Source: Atriophallophorus winterbourni (lineage: Eukaryota > Platyhelminthes > Trematoda > Plagiorchiida > Microphallidae). From it: a DNA stretch of 64,000 nt. The position numbers and the translations under genes are program-made. Below the pieces are notes generated by a model. It saw nothing but the letters and a program-made list of their open reading frames with translations. It was not told the origin of the DNA and ran no database searches. Below are positions 56,337 to 64,000 of the stretch, piece by piece. The DNA is taken from the NCBI GenBank assembly GCA_013407085.1, contig JACCGJ010023905.1:1-64000 (forward strand), in the 5' to 3' direction. The first letter of the stretch is position 1. Every line of letters starts with the position of its first letter.

Positions 56337-56678
56337 TCAATGAGCTTCGGCATTATGTAGTGCGTAGAAAGCACCCTTGGCTGCTAAAAGGGCGTTCGGT
56401 GGTCCGGTTTCAATTTTTCGTCCACCATCCAAAACCACAATGAGATCGGAATTGAGAACTGTGGTTAAACGGTGAGCCACCACCAAGCATGTCCGAGAAC
56501 CAGATGCTGCATCCAGCGCTTGCTGAACTATTCTTTCACTCTCATTGTCCAATGCAGATGTGGCTTCATCCAAAAGCAGCAATTTAGGTTTTCTTAATAG
56601 GGCTCGGGCAATCGCAACACGTTGCTTTTGACCACCGGACAGCTTGGAACCACGCTCACCTGCCAAAGTTTCGTACCC
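56337..56678 (-). CDS. ABCB1: ABCB-like terminal exon: signature to stop
   Basis: Acceptor acttttgttcag before 56678; 114 codons in phase 0 including the stop. [20 protein letters not shown] carries the ABC signature, and DEATSALD holds the catalytic Glu. The H-loop His lies in AHRLTT, and D-loop SALD is present. The C-terminus is [19 protein letters not shown]. Confidence 0.92.
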   Translation of the reverse strand, partial: GYETLAGERGSKLSGGQKQRVAIARALLRKPKLLLLDEATSALDNESERIVQQALDAASGSRTCLVVAHRLTTVLNSDLIVVLDGGRKIETGPPNALLAAKGAFYALHNAEAH

Positions 56679-59600
56679 CTGAACAAAAGTGAAATCACAC
56701 AGTAGGAATTTGAAGCCACTGTTAAATTGGTTTCGTATAACGAACCACGGTGATCAAATACAGAATCATATATTCATTCCTGTTTAATCCCTCAAGGCTG
56801 ATGAATAAGCAAAGTATAATTTTGTTCACATCCACCACACTTGCAAGTGTAAATGAAGGGAATGTGAGCAAAATTATACAAAACTGAAAACATTCGCAAA
56901 TCACGGGCGTCAATTTCATTTTTTGTTGCAAAAAGACGAGTTTCACAATTAAGATTTGTTATTATGTGATTTCAAGATGCAGCCAAGTTTCTGGATTTAA
57001 AAATTCAGAACCAGTTGAAACGCTTTGGAAAAATAATTTCTTCCTCGTACTGTGTGATAAAAATAATAATAATGATAAATTGTTGCACTAATTTTACCTT
57101 GGTTGAAAAATTATAGGATGCAAATGACTGCGATTTATCTGCATAATCAGAAAATTCAACTTGTTGAATACCAATGAAATATTTCACCATTCTGTTGTTG
57201 ACAGCTATGAAGTAGTTCATTTCTTTAATTAGAAGCAACGTGAAAGCTAACAGATAAGCTGTAATAACATTTTGAAAATCATTCGGCAACTAGTCTATAG
57301 GTAACTCGACAATTACATACTATGCGTGCAGGTTCTACAACCTACTGCTGTGTGAGCATAGTGTGGAGGTGCAAAGTTCATTAGCGATGAGCGCTAATCA
57401 CTAGCTTTCGAATGAGAGACAGAACTTTACCTTCCAACACAACACAAGAGCAAGAAGCACCGAAAAGATCGACGACGACAATTGCTAACTCGTAATATTT
57501 CGGAAGGATTGAATTAGAAGTATGAGAAGATGGATGCAATCGAACGATATGCAATGTCGGTCAAACGAGACCTGCGCGGCGAGGGATTGAAGTGTACCGG
57601 TTGGCACGAAATCGATTGACAAATCAGATCCAAGTGACAACCGGGAGAGACATGTTAGATGATCCGTGTGGTGGTTGTTTGTTTTGTCTATATAAGATAG
57701 GCGTGTGTTTTGTTATTTATCTTGTGCGTAATAAACGCCTTTGACTAATCGGCTCCTCTTGTGTTCTGGGATCCGTGGGTGAACGCGATTAGCGTTGGAC
57801 AGGTTGACCTCAGGGATGAATCGAGACGCAATCAATGTGCGTGCTGGGCAACGTGGGGGTTAACATGGTTATTGTTGGACAGATGAAACGGAAATGTGAT
57901 GATTGGCCAGATGTTTGCCACCTGCCAATTGTTGACCTGAAATGACCTGACGCAATCATTTCCGGCTTCTCTATTCCACTCGCTGCAATAGAACGGCAAA
58001 CAGTTGTTCATTGACTTCCAAAAAATTCCGCTAACCCATTCTTTCAATGCATCGAAGGTGGGTGACTGAAAAGCTTGGCCCAATAATGTTCAAACTTTGA
58101 CCATCAAAATGATGCCTAATAATTCTGTAAACCATACTAAAAATTGAAACACCAAAAGTATGCCATGGGTAAATAAAAGGCCTGATTAGGATGAAGATAC
58201 TTGAAGCAAAAGTAACTTGACAGTGATAGTTTTTGAATGTAATATAATATATTGACTGAACAATCAACGTTGATTGCCATATGATCATATCTTGGTGCAA
58301 CATAACCGTCTTTCAAGTCTCTGGATAAATTTTTTTATAATGTACTTCGGTCAGATAATCAGGGAATTCTTGTTTTTGGTTTCCGAAACAAAAAATCGGT
58401 ATGAAACTTTGGTATTTATTAATAACTGAATGATAATTAAATTAACTACCTCTGGAAGCGTAGTAATGAAGTCGTGAATATTAGCCTGACGCGCGGCTTC
58501 GACAATTTCTTCCATGGTTACCAGCCGTGAGTTATCTCCATACGCGATGTTGTCACGCAAGGAGATATTGAACAGATTGGGTTCTTGTGAAACAATGCCA
58601 ATTTGTTTTCGGATCCACCACGGTGCGAGATCACGCAGGTTCCAATGGTCGAAAAACACACCCGAATCTGGTCCGTGGTTGGATGGATCATAAAATCGCT
58701 GAACCAACTGCAGCAGTGTGGATTTTCCGCAACCAGATGGGCCCACGAGTGCAACGGTTTGAGCAGGTTCGATTTTGTGGGAAAAGTTCTGGGTGGCGAG
58801 CAGAAATAGACACATCAAAAGAATAATTCCAGATACATAGCAAGCCAGTTACTTTACCAAGAGTAAATTACAAAGCAAACTAAAAATTCTTTGCTCTCAA
58901 CGACAATATAAGAGCAAGTGATAGATGGACACTGCTGTACACACTTACGTTTGATAAAGCAACATATTTTGATTGGTTGACACAACCCAGTAAATATAAA
59001 GTTTTGACGTTTAATGATTTTAAACAAAGTAAACCACGCGCATGAGAGATCGAGAATTGCATTCGGGGTTGCCGTGTAGACAAACGCTCAAAAAAAATGT
59101 GTGTTTGCGTGGTTTCGGTATATTTGGAGCGAGTAGAGCATCACTTCACTTAAAATGGAACAGGGATTCTTTAGCCGAGGGAACTTTTTTCGACACGACA
59201 ATCGAATGATGGACACGTTCAAATAATTAAAATTTGTGGACTAATGAAACCACGCCGAAATTCCGGTCATTCGCTGGAGTTGAGTTTAGCCAAGGAAAAC
59301 TAACGGGGACGAGTCCTAACGCCAAGCCGCTTCGAAAGAAGTTTTGCTCACGATATCATAAAGTCTAATGAAGAACGTCCACGATCAACATGTCAACCAG
59401 ATAAAGAAAACCGTGAAATACAATGTAACCATGACACAGGGGAACGAAAATATAGAAGTAACGGTTTTCTAATTTTTGATTTTAAAATTTCCTCAATCCT
59501 AAAGTTGTAATACATTTAAATAGAATTTAATTATTCATCATGTTAAAAGTTACGCGTAAGATTCAACTGAGTAGCCTTATTAAAATGTCTCAAAACTATG

Positions 59601-62600
59601 AAGCTCGTCCTTCATTAGAAGCTAGCTTATTTTGGGAGTCGAGGAAATCATGTGTTGTTTTCGATAGTTGAAGCGATTTAATGAAGTTGTACACCACTTA
59701 CTTATATTGATGTCTATGTGCTGGTTTTTAATGTACAAAATTAGTACGTATTGCAATGCTATACGTGTATGCCACTGTTAAATAGGGTTGTTATAGTGAA
59801 TCGCGATGTTCATATACAGAATCAAATTGTTTCTTGGGATGTATTGCTTTTCAAAGACCAGCAGAGAACGAGCGTACGATTGACTTGTAATTCGGTCGCA
59901 AAATGTCGGAACGGATGGACCATACAAGATAATTTGGTTGTGACAGGTGAGTAATTTTTCCAAGTATACCACGAAAATCTCCGAGCAATACATTAACTGG
60001 CTGCAATGCAAACCATGCCCCATCGATATCGAGAAAAATTGATTGCCAATTACCGGCACGACCTCATTGTATAAACGCGAATAGCGGGAAACCAGATGGG
60101 AGAATTTGGCACGGAAAGGCGAGCAAATTTGATGTTATATTAAACTTTTTGCATTTTAATGCGCGTAGACTCGATTGAACGCGTTTGGCTGTGCGATTAT
60201 TATCGCTAGTCTAACTACGACTGTTGCAATTCCTTTCTTACCAGTCAAAAGCACTCGTAGTTTAACTGTATCTCAACACTTTAGAAACAAAATTTCAGAC
60301 CGTGCGGTCTCTTCTGTGTCCAAAACGTAAGCCATTGTGTTGGTTAGGAAAGTGTGATACTAAGGATTTTCTAAAACTGGAAGACAAAGAGTCAACGATT
60401 AATGTACCAAAGGTAACCAGTGCTAAAGCGAGTAAAGTAAGAATTTCAAATATGCCTCGGCTCTTTTACAATTATTGGCTGCTTAAGCATACCTGGTCTT
60501 CAAATAATAAGTGTACATTAATCAGAACTTACATTCAACGTTCTTATCTGTCTCCGAGTCGGATAGCGGAAATAAACACTTTTAAATGAAACTTGTCCGG
60601 TAAACGGTGTTCTGGGAGCGTGCCCCTTATCAACGGGAATCAAAGATTTTCTGTCTATTACGGCTAATATTTCACCGGCCGATCTAGATGCCTTCTTTGC
60701 TTCTGGGCCAAACGAAGCCGTCCGTCCTAGCGATTGTGCTCCCATATTCATCACAGCGAAAACTCTGAAATCAATAAATTTGGTAAATGAAACTTTTGTT
60801 AAACAACCGAGGAAATAAAATGGTAAACGAGTAGGAATTAAGTGCGATTTGTGTTAGATGCACTTTTAATTAATTTAATAAATGAAACCAGTGGCCACAT
60901 TTAAATTTTATCCATAAATGCAGAGAAAGAAATAGGAAGCGATATACATGCGACATGCAGTTTACAGCTCATATTTAAGTTAAACTATTGGTCTATATTT
61001 GGGATCAACTAAAATCGAAATTTTTTAGTCCACGGGGTACATTTTCTTCATTGCACTATCCATTTGTAAGGTCAAAAGGCTTTCAAAATAATAAAATTAC
61101 ATTATCGAAGTTAAATAGTTTGATAAAATCAAATAATCTAAATTACCGGTGAATTAGATTAAAATGTTTACCTTTCCGTTTAAAAGTGGTCAGTCGAAAA
61201 TATGTTCTTTGGAATCAAAAATACCATTTCTCCACGAGATGTCATCAATTGCGGATGAAATTTCGTATGACTGACCAAACAGCTATGTGTTAATCCAGTC
61301 ACTTAAGATTTGTAGGAGGAAGATCACAACCATTATAGGCAGCCGCTCGTCCGAACGGAATTAAAACTATCATCATGTGGGCGTGGGTGTGATGGAAATG
61401 CGTAAAAATGAGCATTTTTGTTCATGATAAAGGGTTTGGGTACATGTGATTGAGCAGGTTGGTGGCACCAACCTTATCTAACAGTGATATACAAGCGCAT
61501 GCGGATCATGATCTTACTGTCCAAACCTGCCGAGTGCAAACAACATGAAACGCGTGCAAATGAACATTCTTGTATGTTTATCATCTTATATTTATTTGTT
61601 CTGTATCCAATTAGGACGAGTAGCGTAAACTTTTTTTATAACAATTAGGCCAAAACTCGCGCTATTTTAATGATGAAGCGTGCAGAACGCACACGAAAAA
61701 GCTTCGATTTAGGCATAACACTCCGTATGCACGAGTGATCTAGCACTGCATGCTGTTGCGCAAGCACCAACTTTTCAAACATCGGGACCATTTTCCGACA
61801 TGATTCACTAAAATGTTTAACCATTATGATTTCATTCTGATCTAAAAGGTTTTCAAGCTACAACATGTACCTAGATATCCCTAAGATAAAGTATCCAAGT
61901 ATACCTGTAAGATAAGAAATTATTCTTCATACAAAATTTCAAACCTTCGGTGAAGAAAATTATTTGGCTTAATACTTCTCGTTGGAAGTCGTTGATTATT
62001 ATCTGGATATGCATCGGATCTGGGCGGGATTTTTTTTACCCCTGTGAGTTTGACTGATTGAGGCAGTATACAATATATTTTGACGTTTATCCCTCGTGAA
62101 CTCAGTGTACAAGCATACAAAGATGTTAAAATCTTGCGATTTTCGAGAAAGCTGAGAGTGTTCAACGTGATGAAAAGAATGAAATACGTCTAAGTATCGA
62201 TATATACGTTGACATATAAATTTCCTGCCTTGATTTTGCGCCCAGTCATTCAGTATCATGAGCATGGTGTTGCACAGTAGCATGATGTTCTGAATCTCTG
62301 CGGTGCATGGGAGATAATAACGGATTTTGATATGTCTGATAGCTTTATCGCAACTCAAATGCTGTAGTTCATTACGAATCACCGAGAAACGCTTGACACT
62401 AATTTGCTGGATTCGTAGAGGAGGGATATAATTGTCATTGTTCTTTCATCTGAGACATATATCCAATGCTGGGACAAAGGACATTTTATTCACATAGCAG
62501 TAATTTGCACGAGTTTCGAATATCGGGCATTTTCTAGTTCGACAATTGTAATTGCGGATTTAAGCGAAGACCTGCACATAATCTGTTGCCTAAACATTAA

Positions 62601-63456
62601 TAGCTTGCTTGTCCTCTTTATAGAAGCAGTAAAAGGAGAGAAATCGATCATCGTGGAAATTAAATAAGTTGGTTTTTTATTCATTCCGATTGCTTTTGCT
62701 ACGAGTCGTGCTCAAATTTCGGATCATCATAAAATAATTTTCAGATTCGTGACCAATTGCATGTTTAGCCCATTTCTGCTTACAAGCAAAATGTTTTTTC
62801 CAATCCGTTTTGAAAAGCGGGAAGATTCGTTACAGTTTGAAATAAAGGTCATCACCTCAAATTATTTTCTTATAGACATCGTTCGGTAATATAGAGTGGC
62901 ATCAACGCTACGACACTCTTTGAGTCCAATCACAAACTACACTGCAAAACTTTTAACAAAAATTTGCAACAAAAATAACTGTAAAAATTCGACGTTAATG
63001 GTACTAAATAGCTATATGAGGATACGAGATCCAAGGTTACTCGAGATCGAAAATGAAGTGGCAAGAAAGTTATAGTTTACATTCACTGAAACCGAATTGG
63101 GATTGGTTACAACAATAATATCAGCAGGCTATTTCGTTCAAAAGAAAACAAATCGCCTTTTGACAAGCTTAAGTTGATCCAGGAATTTGGCGATAGAATG
63201 GGCATCATTTAAAACGATTCTCGACATGAGATTGGAACTTGTTTATGCTTAGATGAATGGTTTTGGCAAAAATTGAAACAACCAAGCGATTAGTATGGTC
63301 GGAAAATTGACTCGCCTAAAAACAGCTAGCACATCAATGATGCCTTGTTCTTTCAAGTGAGCTCCAAGCGCGAAGTTGGCCGCGAATGCAAACATGCTTA
63401 TTGACTGGGTCAAAGCATAGACCAAGCCGAACAATAGACCTTGCTTCACAAGAGAT
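56337..63456 (-). CDS. ABCB1: ABCB-type multidrug transporter (P-glycoprotein-like), C-terminal four exons
   Basis: A plasma-membrane ATP-driven exporter of lipophilic compounds by family membership. Placed exons: 63316-63456, 60533-60764, 58450-58788 and 56337-56678 (stop at 56337), about 351 codons; the phases agree at all junctions. Order: late helices of the second membrane domain ([20 protein letters not shown]), the helix-NBD connector ([20 protein letters not shown]), A-loop region [12 protein letters not shown], Walker [11 protein letters not shown]-loop [19 protein letters not shown], signature [15 protein letters not shown], Walker [15 protein letters not shown]-loop VVAHRLTT, and a short tail. 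[18 protein letters not shown] and the closing KGAFYALHN point to NBD2 of a full-length ABCB rather than a mitochondrial half-transporter. All catalytic residues are intact. The 5' half of the gene must lie beyond 64000; nothing convincing was found at 63457-64000. Confidence 0.9.
57355..57995 (+). repeat. LTR-like interspersed repeat, copy 2 (solo LTR candidate)
   Basis: Matches 4260-4945 over most of its length. This copy has a clean TATA-like ctatataag at 57688-57696 and AATAAA at 57730-57735, about 35 bp apart, then a conserved gtgaacgcgattagcgttgg. Such a promoter plus poly(A) pair is typical of LTRs. It is inserted in an ABCB intron in antisense orientation. Confidence 0.55.
58450..58788 (-). 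CDS. ABCB1: ABCB-like exon: Walker A and Q-loop
   Basis: Acceptor tctgctcgccacccag before 58788, donor gtagtt after 58450; 113 codons in phase 0. [72 protein letters not shown] and [18 protein letters not shown] slightly longer insertion than in human P-glycoprotein follows RFYDP ([14 protein letters not shown]). Confidence 0.92.
58789..60532. other. ABCB intron
   Basis: Intron sequence with a reverse copy of repeat family B at 59767-59840 and no other gene. Confidence 0.5.
59767..59840 (-). repeat. Interspersed repeat family B, reverse fragment
   Basis: gtatgccactgttaaatagg, gaatcgcgatgttcatatac, agaatcaaattgtttcttgg. It has the same start as the copy at 15418. Confidence 0.55.
60533..60764 (-). 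CDS. ABCB1: ABCB-like exon: connector to NBD2
   Basis: Acceptor gaaatttcag-type (gatttcag) before 60764, donor gtaagt after 60533; begins with one base completing an Arg codon, then 77 codons. [60 protein letters not shown]. The A-loop Tyr lies in FRYP. Confidence 0.9.
60770..63315. other. ABCB intron
   Basis: About 2.55 kb, AT-rich, with one family B fragment at 61492-61575. No other coding recognised. Confidence 0.45.
61492..61575 (+). repeat. Interspersed repeat family B, variant fragment
   Basis: caagcgcatgcggatcatga, tcttactgtccaaacctgcc, gagtgcaaacaacatgaaac, then gcgtgcaaatgaacatt. It belongs with the variant at 54773. Confidence 0.55.
63316..63456 (-). CDS. ABCB1: ABCB-like exon: late transmembrane helices, GC donor
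   Basis: Acceptor atctatttttgtag before 63456; 141 nt starting and ending in phase 2. [47 protein letters not shown]. The only splice that keeps both frame and the family's VFRVF block uses ag|gcgagt, a GC donor, at 63315. Confidence 0.83.
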
Positions 63457-63950
63457 CTACAAAAATAGATGAAAAATGATCTGAAATCATAAACATAGTA
63501 GTGCGAAACTGCCTGGAATAAAATTGTAAGCATCTACAGCACATTGAAAATGATCATACAGCTCGATTGAAATAATCATTTGAGATAATAATAAAAATAT
63601 CACGACAGTTACAAAATAAATCAGTAAAAGATCATCAAGCGACAATTATGGAATGATGATGTTTATGAACATTCAAAATACTGTATATCTAGCAAATTTA
63701 GCACTAACAATGGATTGATTTATCCGAGTAAGCTTATGGAATAAACAAACGCTGAGATTAAATAACGGCTGTTAACAACTTCTGTAATAGCACCATCTGT
63801 AGATGTGATGAGACAGGGTATTCAAAGAGGTATAGTATCCAGTATGAATAGGATTCGAGCGGAATTTGTGAACGCAATTGTATTTGGGAATTTGTGTTAT
63901 TTTTTATAGAATCGTGGGTGTGATCACTTGCAGAAAAACACCATCGAGTG
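63457..63950. other. Upstream ABCB intron, nothing placed
   Basis: The preceding exon should encode the helices and loop before RSLVKQG. No matching peptide was found up to the window edge. Confidence 0.4.
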
Positions 63951-64000
63951 TTGTTGTTGGCCTCCTTCGGGCGATGTCAAACATAGATGTACATCACAAT
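63951..64000 (-). repeat. 3' end of an endonuclease-RT LINE, reverse
   Basis: The reverse complement reads attgtgatgtacatctatgt, ttgacatcgcccgaaggagg, ccaacaacaac, matching 54045-54090 and 1-40. The element would extend to the right of the window. Confidence 0.65.

Noticed and set aside
1..64000. CRISPR arrays, bacterial operons, rRNA or tRNA genes
   Set aside because: No regularly spaced direct repeats, no ribosome-binding-site gene clusters and no tRNA cloverleaf or rRNA sequence were recognised; the window is plainly eukaryotic.

Overview
This is eukaryotic, repeat-rich DNA and most likely comes from a digenean trematode (fluke). Three things point there. Host genes are split into short exons, one intron being only 34 bp. 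The transposons are dominated by CR1-like and RTE-like LINEs and by Gypsy elements that include a CsRn1-type lineage. The coding style is that of platyhelminths. I cannot name the species. Nothing in the window looks bacterial.

Two host genes are present, both on the minus strand. At the left (3695-14978) is a proton/myo-inositol cotransporter of the SLC2A13 (HMIT) family. Seven exons join in consistent reading phase, and one stretch for the large loop before the last helices was not placed. At the right (56337-63456) are the last four recognisable exons of an ABCB (P-glycoprotein/MDR) transporter, covering late transmembrane helices and the complete second nucleotide-binding domain. Its 5' part lies beyond the right edge. 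One of its introns appears to use a GC donor.

From about 17.5 to 54.4 kb the window is a graveyard of nested retroelements: a CsRn1-like gag (18.6-19.5 kb), an RTE-like LINE (19.5-21.3 kb, minus), an internally deleted Gypsy with an open Gag-integrase frame (21.3-23.8 kb, plus), a nearly intact CR1-like LINE (24.0-28.7 kb, minus), the 5' half of another RTE-like LINE (29.3-31.5 kb, minus), duplicated CsRn1-like pol pieces (31.9-35.7 kb), a decayed Gypsy (36.0-38.2 kb, minus), CR1 fragments (38.4-42.8 kb), a pogo/Tigger-like DNA transposon (43.1-44.0 kb), a decayed full-length CR1 (44.3-48.7 kb) and a long endonuclease-reverse transcriptase LINE (50.0-54.1 kb).

The most interesting signal is a short interspersed element (about 210-240 bp, at least a dozen copies). 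Its 3' end matches the 3' end of an RTE-like LINE, and both leave 12-bp target-site duplications when they insert. Several insertions can be resolved to the base, including two of only 47 and 51 bp that carry little more than the shared 3' tail. This looks like a LINE-SINE partnership, with the minimal recognised tail visible in the sequence.
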